The notes below the pieces were generated by a model that was not told the origin of the DNA, searched no databases, and saw only the letters and a list, made by a program, of their open reading frames with translations. Shown in pieces: positions 17,420 through 25,568 of a DNA stretch of 64,000 nt (the stretch's first letter is position 1; the number at the start of each line of letters is the position of its first letter). The DNA is from RGIG1918 sp964570895. Its GTDB lineage: Bacteria; Cyanobacteriota; Vampirovibrionia; Gastranaerophilales; Gastranaerophilaceae. The position numbers were made by a program, and so were the translations under genes. The stretch spans positions 52,920 to 116,919 of the forward strand of contig CAZMZD010000003.1 of NCBI GenBank assembly GCA_964570895.1, read 5' to 3'.

Positions 17420-19357
17420 CTATAATGTAGTATTAATTTTAGTTTTAAACTTTTCAATTAGGCGCGAGTATGAATTTAATTGTTCGGAAAAAACGTTAAA
17501 ATTCTCTGAAATAACTTGAATTTCTCCTCGCCTTATTAACTTTTCAAAATTTTTATAAATTTCTAAAGTTATATAATTTACAATATTACCATAATTATTG
17601 AATTTTGTTTTGTATTTTAAGTTTTTTTCATTCAATTGGATAAGTAGTTTTTTGACTTGTTCAGTTTCGCACCTTCTTCTTTGATATTCTTTTCCTGCTT
17701 TTTGAGCAAGTGCGATTAGCTCTTCAAAGTCTTTATTTGCTTGAGATAAAATTTCAATCAATTCATTTTTTTTGTTTTTGATTGGAGTGATGTCTAAATA
17801 TTTTTCAGGAAATTCAATTTTTTCCGGCATTTGCGTAATACCCTGCGCAACTTGAGCAAGTGGAACATTTTTAAAGCCTGCAATTTCAGCCCCGCCGGTT
17901 GACGAATTGATAAGTTCAATTTGTTTTCCAAAAAGCCCAAAATTTCCTTTTGCGTATGCCTCATGGTGCTTTATAAAAAGTGCATAAGCGGTTTGTGTGG
18001 GTAAATCTTCGCCATTTTGACCTTTGACCGTATACAAATTTTTATTCAGTGTTTCAATATAATTTTCTGCCATGGCTCTTGAGTGTTTGTCGTTAATTTT
18101 TTCTTTTCCAAGAAGCCCGAGAAAATATTTTTCTTTATCTCTTGGGGTGATTTTATATTTTTTTTCACCTTCATCAAAAATGCACTCTAAGTCTTCATAA
18201 GCGCTTCCTTTTGCGTAACATGAGGCATCTGAATATGCAAGGTCTTGCCCGAGAAGCACGATTTTATCAAAATGCATAAAATCTGCCATAATAAGCGCCA
18301 TATAAGTCACGGTTCCGCTTGTTGAGAGCTTTAAATTATTTAAAGAAAGCGCTTTCATATACCAATCGTTTAAAAAATTGTTTTGAGATAAAAATGTGAT
18401 TTTAGCTTTTGCGTTTAAATCCCAAGTGGATGTGTGGCAGAAAGGTTCTGCAATAAGCACAGTGTCGCTTGTGTCGCAATCTAAAAGCTGCCCGCGCGTA
18501 TCCCTTGGTTCTGTAATAAACAAAAAATCTGCCACTATGCCATTATTTTTTAGGGTTTTATATGAAGCGCCAACTGAAAATATTATAAACTTTTCTCTAT
18601 TTTCCTTTAATGTTTCAATGTTTTTTGATAAACTCGGCCCAGCGCCTGCGATAAGCGCCACTTTGCCCCTTCCTTTATCTTTGAAATCAGAAATAATGAA
18701 AGAGTTTTGTATTTTTTCTAAATTATCTAATGAATTTAATATGCAAGCCTCTCCCACTTCCATAATCATCGCTTCTTGTGCGAAATATTGCCCGTGTGAA
18801 TATTCAATTTCTTGTGCGACTTTATAAATATCATCTTTGTATGCTAAAAAATATGAATTTAAAAATGAGATATTTATTTTTGTGTCTTTATCTGAAATTT
18901 CAGATAAAATATCAGATAGATTTTGCAAGTCGTCTGTGATTTTCAAATTATGTTTTTCAAAATATTCTGTAAAATCAACCATTTCAAGCGCACATCTTAA
19001 AATTTCTATATTTTTTTCAAAAAGAATAACATTCCCTTTTGTGCGTGAAATAAATTCATCAAGAAGATAACCAAGCCCCACTCCATACACAATTTGCACA
19101 GAATTTTTAAGCTCAATTTCTTGAACTTTATCAACTATATTTTTTGCCTCTTCTGCCGCGCCATCTTTTGAATGCAGAGGAAAGCCGTTCACAAACAAAT
19201 TGTATTCCCCGTTTTCATTTTGCGCGAGTTCAATATCCTGCTTAATGTTTGCAATTGAACTTACTTTTTTTGCAAGGCGCGGGTTTATTTGGGTAAGATG
19301 TTTGAGATTTTCTTCTAAAACTTTATTTTCCATACTCAATATGGTAACATTATCCAT
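17420..19357 (-). CDS. Maf-type motility accessory/flagellin glycosyltransferase (DUF115)
   Basis: The protein is 645 aa. The N-terminal half contains IVYGVGLGYLLDEFI and ILFEKNIEIL. The central domain starts with ALIAGAGPSLSKNIETLK, the nucleotide-sugar binding motif of the MptE-like DUF115 fold, followed by FSVGASYKTL and LLGQDLAYS. The C-terminal 120 residues are helical. In Campylobacter, Helicobacter, Aeromonas and Clostridium, Maf proteins transfer pseudaminic or legionaminic acid to flagellin, which matches the pse cluster at 35-45 kb. No flagellin gene is in the window. The start may alternatively be the ATG at 19333; neither has a strong ribosome site. Confidence 0.85.
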   Translation of the reverse strand: MDNVTILSMENKVLEENLKHLTQINPRLAKKVSSIANIKQDIELAQNENGEYNLFVNGFPLHSKDGAAEEAKNIVDKVQEIELKNSVQIVYGVGLGYLLDEFISRTKGNVILFEKNIEILRCALEMVDFTEYFEKHNLKITDDLQNLSDILSEISDKDTKINISFLNSYFLAYKDDIYKVAQEIEYSHGQYFAQEAMIMEVGEACILNSLDNLEKIQNSFIISDFKDKGRGKVALIAGAGPSLSKNIETLKENREKFIIFSVGASYKTLKNNGIVADFLFITEPRDTRGQLLDCDTSDTVLIAEPFCHTSTWDLNAKAKITFLSQNNFLNDWYMKALSLNNLKLSTSGTVTYMALIMADFMHFDKIVLLGQDLAYSDASCYAKGSAYEDLECIFDEGEKKYKITPRDKEKYFLGLLGKEKINDKHSRAMAENYIETLNKNLYTVKGQNGEDLPTQTAYALFIKHHEAYAKGNFGLFGKQIELINSSTGGAEIAGFKNVPLAQVAQGITQMPEKIEFPEKYLDITPIKNKKNELIEILSQANKDFEELIALAQKAGKEYQRRRCETEQVKKLLIQLNEKNLKYKTKFNNYGNIVNYITLEIYKNFEKLIRRGEIQVISENFNVFSEQLNSYSRLIEKFKTKINTTL

Positions 19358-19363
19358 AATTAG

Positions 19364-19392
19364 TTGACAAACTTGTTGAGTTTTCTTAAAAG
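19364..19392 (+). promoter_or_regulatory. Putative promoter for the exported-protein/lspA operon
   Basis: A consensus TTGACA, a 17-bp spacer and a weaker TAAAAG end only 7 nt before the ATG at 19399, which itself lacks a ribosome site. If this promoter is used, the transcript would be nearly leaderless. Confidence 0.45.
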
Positions 19393-19398
19393 AATAAT

Positions 19399-19962
19399 AT
19401 GAAAAAATTTTTAATTTTATTTTTTATGTTGTTTAGTCTTGCAGCAAATGCAAGTGAATATGATATTGACGCATATTATGAACAATATCAAGCTCTTCAA
19501 CCTGCGGATTTTGAATATATGTTCGGAATTGACTCTCATCAAAGCGAAGATTATTTAAAATACAACGGTTCGCCATATCCGCTCCTTAGAACAGCCGTAA
19601 ATTTCGTGTTTAAGGGCACTGTCATTCCTCCGGGGTATTATCTTTTAACGCCAAGAGAAAAAAACGGGAAAGACTATATTTTATTTAAACAAGAAGGAAA
19701 AGTAAAATATGTTATTCCTGTATATGATAAAAAAGCGGTAAACATTGAGTTTTACGATAAATATATTCCGCAACCTAAAAAAACTTGGTGGGATAAGGTT
19801 TGTGCATTCGGCAACAAATTTGTTTCAACAACTTCTAAACAATCAAAAAGGGCTGCAATTCCAAAAGCTTACATTGATGTCAATCAAATAGGGCAGGATT
19901 TTTGGGAAGTTATAGTGTATTATGGTTTAAGTAAGTACTATTTACTTTTTGAACAAAAATAA
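19399..19962 (+). CDS. Exported protein of unknown function
   Basis: The protein is 187 aa. A signal peptide of about 18 residues ends in LAANA-S. The mature part has FKGTVIPPGYYLLTPREK, a short beta-rich motif suggesting a compact envelope protein, and no known catalytic motif. I do not recognise the family. It heads a rightward operon; the next gene starts 8 bp after its stop and also encodes an exported protein, followed by lspA. The small spacing and shared export suggest a common envelope role. Confidence 0.7.
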   Translation: MKKFLILFFMLFSLAANASEYDIDAYYEQYQALQPADFEYMFGIDSHQSEDYLKYNGSPYPLLRTAVNFVFKGTVIPPGYYLLTPREKNGKDYILFKQEGKVKYVIPVYDKKAVNIEFYDKYIPQPKKTWWDKVCAFGNKFVSTTSKQSKRAAIPKAYIDVNQIGQDFWEVIVYYGLSKYYLLFEQK

Positions 19963-19969
19963 GGGCATA

Positions 19970-20830
19970 ATGAAAAAACTTTTAATTTCTTTTTTAATTC
20001 TTTTTTGTGCGAGTCAAGGCGCGTATGCAATTAATGATGTGCAGCAAGATTTAGGGCGCGTTGATAAGTATAAAATTACAAAAATTATAAAAAACATTGA
20101 AAAAACAGCAAATAAACGAGAATTAGACAAGTTCCAAACATATTATTCAAAGGATTTTGTGAACTTTGATAATTTTACCCGCAAAGAATATTTTTCAATG
20201 CTAGAAGACACTTTTAAAAGTTATTCGACAATAAAATATGACATCGATATTAAAAATATCCAAAAAACAAAAGACGGTTTAATTGAAGTGCATATTGCAG
20301 ACAAAACAAGTGCAATTGTCAAAGAGCCAAAAGAAAGTTTTTCAAACGGATTTTTAAGAGGGATGAGCGAATATTATCTTTATTTCAAAAAAAATCCCGA
20401 TGGCGATTGGCAAATTGTGAAAGATAAAGTTGTTGATGAAATTACGTTTTTAACTTATGGCGAAGCGACAAATTCTTTTATTGAATTAAATGCGCCGGAA
20501 AATATTAAACCTAATGAAGAATATACAATCGGGCTCACGGTGCAACCATTGAGCAAAGTTTTTATAATTGCGGCCCTTGCAAATGAAAAAATAATAAACC
20601 CGCCCGAGGCGTCTGAACCTATATTTAGAAAACTTCCATCAGATGGCATATTAGAGCGAATTGTGCGCGCTAATAATTGCGGCAACCATGAATATGCAAT
20701 GGCTTCAGTTGGGTTCACTCGTGCCAATATTGCAGATGATTTTTCATCAGTTAGCTTTAGAATGTCCGGACTCGCATTTGTTCTAAAAAGAGTGAATATG
20801 GATTTAGTTGCGGAAAATGAGGTAAAATGA
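19970..20830 (+). CDS. Exported protein with NTF2/SnoaL-like N-terminal region
   Basis: The protein is 286 aa from the ATG at 19970, which has AAGGG 5 nt upstream. A signal peptide ends near AYA. Residues 35-150 (NKRELDKFQTYYSKDF, FKSYSTIKYDIDI, GDWQIVKDKV) resemble the cone-shaped NTF2-like fold used for ligand binding. The remaining 130 residues include a beta-sandwich-like stretch (NIKPNEEYTIGLTV). The function is unknown. Its stop overlaps the lspA start as ATGA, showing tight coupling. Confidence 0.65.
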   Translation: MKKLLISFLILFCASQGAYAINDVQQDLGRVDKYKITKIIKNIEKTANKRELDKFQTYYSKDFVNFDNFTRKEYFSMLEDTFKSYSTIKYDIDIKNIQKTKDGLIEVHIADKTSAIVKEPKESFSNGFLRGMSEYYLYFKKNPDGDWQIVKDKVVDEITFLTYGEATNSFIELNAPENIKPNEEYTIGLTVQPLSKVFIIAALANEKIINPPEASEPIFRKLPSDGILERIVRANNCGNHEYAMASVGFTRANIADDFSSVSFRMSGLAFVLKRVNMDLVAENEVK

Positions 20831-21318
20831 GCCCAAAATCTTCCAAAGCTTTTATTTTTTATATAGTTGCAACAACTGTTTTGCTTATGTTTTTAAACAC
20901 AGTACGTGATTTAGTTGTAAAAAACATAATTTATTTTTCAGCAGAAAATAATCCTGTTTTTCAATTTGTTTATGCTAAAAATTCAGGCGCAGCTTTCAGT
21001 ATGTTTGAAAATTTTGCAAAATACTTTGGCTTTATAGGGGTTTTGGCGGTTATTTTTATGCTTTGTTATGTGTATAAAAAAATCTTGTTTGAAAATAAAA
21101 TCATGATTATTATTTCTGTTTTATTTACGGCAGGAGTTTTGGGGAACACAATAGAAAGGCTAACTTTAGGCTATGTTATAGACTATATCAAGCTTGCATT
21201 CGTTAATTTTCCTGTTTTTAATTTGTTTGATGTTATGATTACGATATCAATAATTTTATACATTTTGTATGTTTTATTTGGCGAAGATTTTTTCAAAAAA
21301 TGTAGGAAGAAATTATGA
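20827..21318 (+). CDS. lspA: Lipoprotein signal peptidase (LspA)
   Basis: The protein is 163 aa with four membrane helices. The catalytic aspartates fit D119 in GYVIDYI and D135 in FNLFDVMI, and KNSGAAFSMF is the conserved first block. It cleaves prolipoproteins at the lipobox after lipid attachment, in the inner membrane. One variation is GNTIERL where most enzymes have GN-x-x-D-R, but that residue is not the catalytic dyad. It overlaps both neighbours by 4 bp. Confidence 0.93.
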   Translation: MSPKSSKAFIFYIVATTVLLMFLNTVRDLVVKNIIYFSAENNPVFQFVYAKNSGAAFSMFENFAKYFGFIGVLAVIFMLCYVYKKILFENKIMIIISVLFTAGVLGNTIERLTLGYVIDYIKLAFVNFPVFNLFDVMITISIILYILYVLFGEDFFKKCRKKL

Positions 21319-22259
21319 TAATTGAACTCGCGGAAAATTATATTGGCAAAAGGTTAGATTCTTTTATTCAAGAAGCGCTTAATGTATCAAGAGCTTATGC
21401 GCAAAAATTAATTTCAGAAAAAAAAATCTTTGTGAATGGCGAAAACAAAAAAAGTTCTTATAAAATTGCGCCGGCTGATTGTGTTCAATCAAGTGAGGAA
21501 ATAGAAAAAGAACCGCAAAAACCAGCCTTGGCGGCGCAAAACATTCCTCTTGATATAATCTATGAAGATGAATATATGCTTGTTGTAAACAAGCCAAAAG
21601 GAATGTTGACTCACCCCACTTCTTATGACTCGTCAGGCACTTTAGTAAATGCGCTTATGGGTTATTTGGGCGAAAATTTATCGACAATTGGTGGTGATAT
21701 GCGCCGCGGAATTGTTCACAGGCTTGATAAAAACACCTCTGGGCTTTTGATGGTTGCAAAAACTAACGAAGCGCATATTAATCTTCAAGAACAAATAAAA
21801 TCCAAAAAAGCAGCAAGAAAATATTTAGCAATTGCGCTAGGTGATTTCAAGGAAGATGGCGGCGTAATTACAAAGCCGATTGCAAAAAATTTAGGAAACA
21901 CAGTTAAAATGTATGTTCCAAAAGACCCAAAAGAGGGGCTTGACGCGAGAACAACATTTTATATTTTGGAAAAATTTGATGGCGCTGCGTTTATCGAACT
22001 TGAGCTTGCAACAGGCAGAACTCATCAAATCAGGCTTCATATGTCCAGCATTAATCACCCAATTTTTGGGGATAGCTTATATGGCGCAAAGAGTTTTCAA
22101 AAATTTTCTAAAATTAAAACCACAGAGCAGGTGCTTATGAGTTATTATCTCAAATTTAAGCACCCGATAACAGGCATGGATATGGAATTTAAGCTTGAAG
22201 AGCCTAAGTGGGACAGTGATTTAGTTAAAGTACTTAAAATTTTAAGAGGGAATGTATAA
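21315..22259 (+). CDS. rluD: RluD-family 23S rRNA pseudouridine synthase
   Basis: The protein is 314 aa. An N-terminal S4 RNA-binding domain (KRLDSFIQEALNVSRAYAQKLI) is followed by the catalytic domain with HRLDKNTSGLL (D138 nucleophile) and GRTHQIRLHM. It isomerises uridines in 23S rRNA. RluC/RluD specificity cannot be settled by eye; location immediately after lspA is the commonest bacterial arrangement for this gene. Stop and next start overlap as TAATG. Confidence 0.93.
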   Translation: MIIELAENYIGKRLDSFIQEALNVSRAYAQKLISEKKIFVNGENKKSSYKIAPADCVQSSEEIEKEPQKPALAAQNIPLDIIYEDEYMLVVNKPKGMLTHPTSYDSSGTLVNALMGYLGENLSTIGGDMRRGIVHRLDKNTSGLLMVAKTNEAHINLQEQIKSKKAARKYLAIALGDFKEDGGVITKPIAKNLGNTVKMYVPKDPKEGLDARTTFYILEKFDGAAFIELELATGRTHQIRLHMSSINHPIFGDSLYGAKSFQKFSKIKTTEQVLMSYYLKFKHPITGMDMEFKLEEPKWDSDLVKVLKILRGNV

Positions 22260-22567
22260 TGAAAAATTTTTATTTATTGATTGCGCTTATTATATTTGCG
22301 GCGGTTGTTTGGGCAATTTTTTGCACACAAGTGTTTTTAAATTACGCTCAAGCAGCGCTTATTGTTTATCTTCTCGGGATTTTAACGGGCATTTTGTTTA
22401 TGGTTAGAATTTTGATTTCTAAAAATATGAATAATGATAAATGCAAAAAACAACTTGAAAAAGTTGCAATTAATTCAGATGAAAACAGCTTAAAAATTCA
22501 AACTTTAGAAAATAAAATTCAATCACTTGAAATTGCTCTTAAAAAAGCACTTGAAGACAGAAACTAA
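22259..22567 (+). CDS. LapA-like (DUF1049) membrane protein with coiled coil
   Basis: The protein is 102 aa. Two membrane helices (5-25 and 32-53, with FLNYAQAALIVYLLGILTGILF matched in sections to the LapA/DUF1049 pattern of N-x-polar-hydrophobic and G-x-x-x-G) precede a cytoplasmic coiled coil of about 40 residues. In enterobacteria, LapA-type proteins act with LapB in regulating LPS synthesis. No LapB is next to it here. It ends convergently with the sigma-factor gene, overlapping by 4 bp. Confidence 0.6.
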   Translation: MKNFYLLIALIIFAAVVWAIFCTQVFLNYAQAALIVYLLGILTGILFMVRILISKNMNNDKCKKQLEKVAINSDENSLKIQTLENKIQSLEIALKKALEDRN

Positions 22568-23184
22568 ACAATTTCGTTTTTAATTAATTCTGCTTTGATT
22601 TTATCTAAGCCTGCGCGGATAATTCTTGAAATGCGCGAAGGCGAAATGTCATATTCTTCTGATAAATCTTGTAATTTTTTCGCGTTGAAAAATTTTGCTT
22701 CAATTAAATCCTTCTCTCTTTTTGGAAGTTTTGAAAGAGCATCTTTTATTGCACTTGAGAGCTGTAAAAATTCAGCGTTTTCTTCCGGTGTTTTCTTTTC
22801 GTCGCGAACTTCAATTGGTTTATCGGCGTCCATCATTTCATCTGTTGATAAAATTGTTTTATAAATAACTTCGCGAAGTTCCACGCTTCCGTTTTCATCA
22901 AGATTTACTTCATTTTTAACACCATGCCAACGATATCTTCTTCTCATTTCGTTTCTTATTGCCCATTTTATGGCAGTCGAAAGATATGAGTCATTATATT
23001 GGTCAGAATTTTTGCCTGCAGTCAAAGTGTTAACGGTATGTATTCCAATATTCACAAGCTCTTCAAATTCAATTAAATGAGCAGAATTTAAGGACTTATA
23101 CTCAACTTTTGCAATTTTGTTGACAAGTTCCAGATATGACCTGAGCCTAGCATTTTGTTTAATGTCGTCTTTTAAATTGTTCAT
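22564..23184 (-). CDS. Compact sigma-70-family factor (paralogue 1)
   Basis: The protein is 206 aa. Region 2 is represented by FEELVNIGIHTVNTL, then SYLSTAIKWAIRNEMRRRYRW, the helical core and -10 recognition helix. The acidic middle (residues 95-140) replaces region 3. Region 4 is LSKLPKREKDLIEAKFF, then LSEEYDISPSRISRIIRAGLDKIK, a clear helix-turn-helix. It lacks region 1 and is shaped like group 3 factors such as FliA/WhiG but with an atypical region 2. A paralogue with the same architecture lies at 46232. No anti-sigma gene is adjacent. Confidence 0.85.
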   Translation of the reverse strand: MNNLKDDIKQNARLRSYLELVNKIAKVEYKSLNSAHLIEFEELVNIGIHTVNTLTAGKNSDQYNDSYLSTAIKWAIRNEMRRRYRWHGVKNEVNLDENGSVELREVIYKTILSTDEMMDADKPIEVRDEKKTPEENAEFLQLSSAIKDALSKLPKREKDLIEAKFFNAKKLQDLSEEYDISPSRISRIIRAGLDKIKAELIKNEIV

Positions 23185-23207
23185 AAAAAAACTTACTACC
23201 TAATTCA

Positions 23208-23236
23208 ATAATAGTTTAAAACTAGGCATAAATCAA
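23208..23236 (-). promoter_or_regulatory. Promoter of sigma-factor gene 1
   Basis: The reverse strand shows TTGATT, a 17-bp spacer and TATTAT. The spacer contains the dyad TAGTTTTAAACTA, which could be an operator. The start codon follows about 24 nt after the -10. Confidence 0.55.
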
Positions 23237-23259
23237 GTAGTTAAGAGTTTATTATATTT

Positions 23260-25056
23260 TTAATTAAATCTGGTTCTATTGAGGTCTGCTTTTCTCAAGC
23301 GGAAGTTTTCAGGCGTGATTTCAAGCAATTCATCATCTGCCAAGTATTCCATAGCCTCTTCTAATGAAAGGGTTTTGTGGGCTTGGAGAGTAACCATGAC
23401 GTCTGCTGTTGCACTACGTGTGTTTGTTAATTTTTTACATTTACAAACGTTAACTGCGATGTCTTGTTTTCTGTTTCCTTCGCCAACAATCATGCCTTTA
23501 TAAACTTTTGTTTTAGGCGTGATAAAGAAAACGCCCCTATCTTCAAATTGTGCAAGTGCGTAAGGAACTGCTTCGCCTTGTTCAAACGCAATGATTGAGC
23601 CCATTCTTTGTTTTGGAATGTCGCCTGCATATTCGTCATACCTATCGTATGTGTGACAGATAATGCCTTCGCCTCTTGTCATGCGGATAAATTCGCTTCT
23701 GAAGCCGATTAAGCCGCGGGCAGGAATGTTGAAGTCTAATTTAACTCTTGTGCCAATTGTTTCCATATTGCGCATAACAGCTTTTCTGCCTGCAAGTTTT
23801 TCAATGCAAGAGCCTGCGCACTCGGCCGGAACATCTATTAAAAGGTTTTCGTACGGTTCTGAATAAACGCCATCTATCGTTTTGAAGATTACTTCAGGTT
23901 TCGAAACTTGAAATTCATAGCCTTCTCTTCTCATTGTTTCGATAAGAATACTTAAGTGCAATTCCCCTCTGCCTGAAACCTTAAAACAGTCTGTTGTTTC
24001 TGTGTCTTCAACTCTTAAGCTCACATTTTTTTCGAGTTCATCATATAATCTTTTGCGGATTTGCCTTGAGGTTACAAACTTACCTTCTGTGCCTGCAAAC
24101 GGGCTATCGTTAACAGAAAAATTCATTTGAAGCGTTGGTTCGTCAATTTTAATTAAAGGAAGTGCTTCAGGGTTATCAAGCGAAGATAAAGTTTCCCCGA
24201 TGTTTATTTCTGAAAAACCTGCAACCCCAACAATGTCACCAGCTTCCGCTTCTTCAATTTCAACTCTTCCTAAGTCTTTAAAGCCAAATAGTTTAACAAT
24301 TTTGCCTTTTACGATTTTTCCGTCCGCTTTAATCAAGGAAACTGTTTCTTGAGAGCGCATTTTACCGTTTACAATTTTACCGATAGCAATTCTTCCGACA
24401 TAATCATTATAATCAAGCGTTGTAACATGGAATTGAAGATTTTTTTCAGAATCGCCTTTTGGCGGTTTGATGTTTGTCAAAATGCTGTCAAGCAAAGGTG
24501 TGATGTCTTTTGAATCGTCTTCCATATTGTATTTTGAAATGCCAAGCAATGAGCTTGAATAAACGATTGGGAAGTCGATTAATTCTTCGTTATCTGTAAG
24601 TTCCGTAAATAAATCAAATACATCATTTAAGGCTCTATCCGGTTCTGCGCCAGGTTTATCAATTTTATTTATAACAACAATAATTTTAATTCCAAGCTCA
24701 AGTGCTTTAGAGAGAACAAAACGAGTTTGAGGCATTGGGCCTTCTTGAGCGTCAACAATTAAGAGTGCGCCGTCCACCATACCAAGCACACGTTCAACTT
24801 CGCCGCCAAAATCTGCGTGGCCGGGGGTGTCTATAACATTGATTTTGTAACCTTTGTAGTCAATCGAAATATTTTTTGAAAGGATTGTAATTCCGCGTTC
24901 ACGCTCTAAATCGTTCGAGTCAAGTACGCAGGCTTCAACTTGTTGGTTTTCGCGGAAAACACCGGAGGCTTTTAACATGCAGTCTACAAGGGTTGTTTTG
25001 CCGTGGTCAACGTGGGCAATGATGGCTATGTTTCTTAATTTTTCGTTTTGATTCAT
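23260..25056 (-). CDS. typA: Translational GTPase TypA/BipA
   Basis: The protein is 598 aa with a G domain (AHVDHGKTTLVD for G1, RERGITI for G2, DTPGHADFGGEVER for G3, NKIDKPGA for G4), a beta-barrel domain and two EF-G-like domains. The BipA-specific C-terminal domain includes GRGELHLSILIETMRREGYE and FRSEFIRMTRGEGI. It binds ribosomes and supports large-subunit assembly, mainly under stress or cold. Its length matches the family. A TTGAAA/TATTTA pair about 35 nt upstream may be its promoter. Confidence 0.97.
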   Translation of the reverse strand: MNQNEKLRNIAIIAHVDHGKTTLVDCMLKASGVFRENQQVEACVLDSNDLERERGITILSKNISIDYKGYKINVIDTPGHADFGGEVERVLGMVDGALLIVDAQEGPMPQTRFVLSKALELGIKIIVVINKIDKPGAEPDRALNDVFDLFTELTDNEELIDFPIVYSSSLLGISKYNMEDDSKDITPLLDSILTNIKPPKGDSEKNLQFHVTTLDYNDYVGRIAIGKIVNGKMRSQETVSLIKADGKIVKGKIVKLFGFKDLGRVEIEEAEAGDIVGVAGFSEINIGETLSSLDNPEALPLIKIDEPTLQMNFSVNDSPFAGTEGKFVTSRQIRKRLYDELEKNVSLRVEDTETTDCFKVSGRGELHLSILIETMRREGYEFQVSKPEVIFKTIDGVYSEPYENLLIDVPAECAGSCIEKLAGRKAVMRNMETIGTRVKLDFNIPARGLIGFRSEFIRMTRGEGIICHTYDRYDEYAGDIPKQRMGSIIAFEQGEAVPYALAQFEDRGVFFITPKTKVYKGMIVGEGNRKQDIAVNVCKCKKLTNTRSATADVMVTLQAHKTLSLEEAMEYLADDELLEITPENFRLRKADLNRTRFN

Positions 25057-25158
25057 AATCTTTCTCTAATTTGTTAATGCAAAATAAATACTACCACAAA
25101 CAAAAATTTCAAACACGTTTATTGTGCATTTTTCTTGTTTATTTGTTTAATTATTGGT

Positions 25159-25497
25159 AAAATTTAATAGTTGATTTGTCCGAGTGGCACGAAAATTGAG
25201 TGCAATTAGGCAACGGAGAAAGCAACGGTGTTGCTTTCGGATAAATGAGGCACAAGACACGCAACGCGTTCCGCCTCATCTGAATTGAAAATTTAATAGT
25301 TGATTTGTCCGAGTGGCACGAAAATTGAGTGCAATTAGGCAANNNNNNNNNNNNNNNNNNNNNNNNNNNNNNNNNNNNNNNNNNNNNNNNNNNNNNNNNN
25401 NNNNNNNNNNNNNNNNNNNNNNNNNNNNNNNNNNNNNNNNNNAACGCGTTCCGCCTCATCTGAATTGAAAATTTAATAGTTGATTTGTCCGAGTGGC
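25159..25497. repeat. 129-bp tandem repeats containing the 5' end of tRNA-Leu
   Basis: Unit starts are at 25159, 25288 and 25468. Each begins AAAATTTAATAGTTGATTT and runs into GTCCGAGTGGC, the first 11 nt of the real tRNA-Leu. The first two then diverge into a 90-bp segment with a perfect hairpin GAAAGCAAC-GGT-GTTGCTTTC (25218-25238) and the palindrome AACGCGTT, and the third continues into the intact tRNA. The period between units 1 and 2 is 129 bp. Unit 2 is interrupted by the assembly gap, so the true copy number is unknown. Confidence 0.85.
25343..25442. other. Scaffold gap (100 N)
   Basis: Exactly 100 undefined bases sit inside the tandem repeat. If unit 2 equals unit 1, only about 49 nt are missing; the round figure suggests a placeholder, so more units may be collapsed here. 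Confidence 0.98.
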
Positions 25498-25568
25498 GGA
25501 ATTGGTATACGCGCACGATTCAGGTTCGTGTGAGGAAACTCATGAGGGTTCGACCCCCTTCTCGGACA
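25487..25568 (+). tRNA. tRNA-Leu (anticodon CAG)
   Basis: The acceptor GTCCGAG pairs perfectly with CTCGGAC, and the discriminator is A. The D region GGCGGAATTGGTATACGC, anticodon arm CACGA-TTCAGGT-TCGTG, a long variable arm typical of class II leucine tRNAs, and T arm GAGGG-TTCGACC-CCCTT are all present. Anticodon CAG reads CUG. CCA is not encoded. Its 5' end is duplicated upstream in tandem repeats. Confidence 0.95.

Noticed and set aside
20827..21318. LspA suspected inactive because GNTIERL replaces GN-x-x-D-R
   Set aside because: The two catalytic aspartates (D119 and D135) are intact, so the change is a tolerated variation.
25159..25497. Tandem repeats considered as a CRISPR array
   Set aside because: The period of 129 bp is far too long, the units are nearly identical throughout with no unique spacers, and there are no cas genes.
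25151..25516. Open reading frame on the reverse strand through the N gap
   Set aside because: It is a translation of the tandem tRNA-fragment repeat and undefined bases, with no ribosome site.
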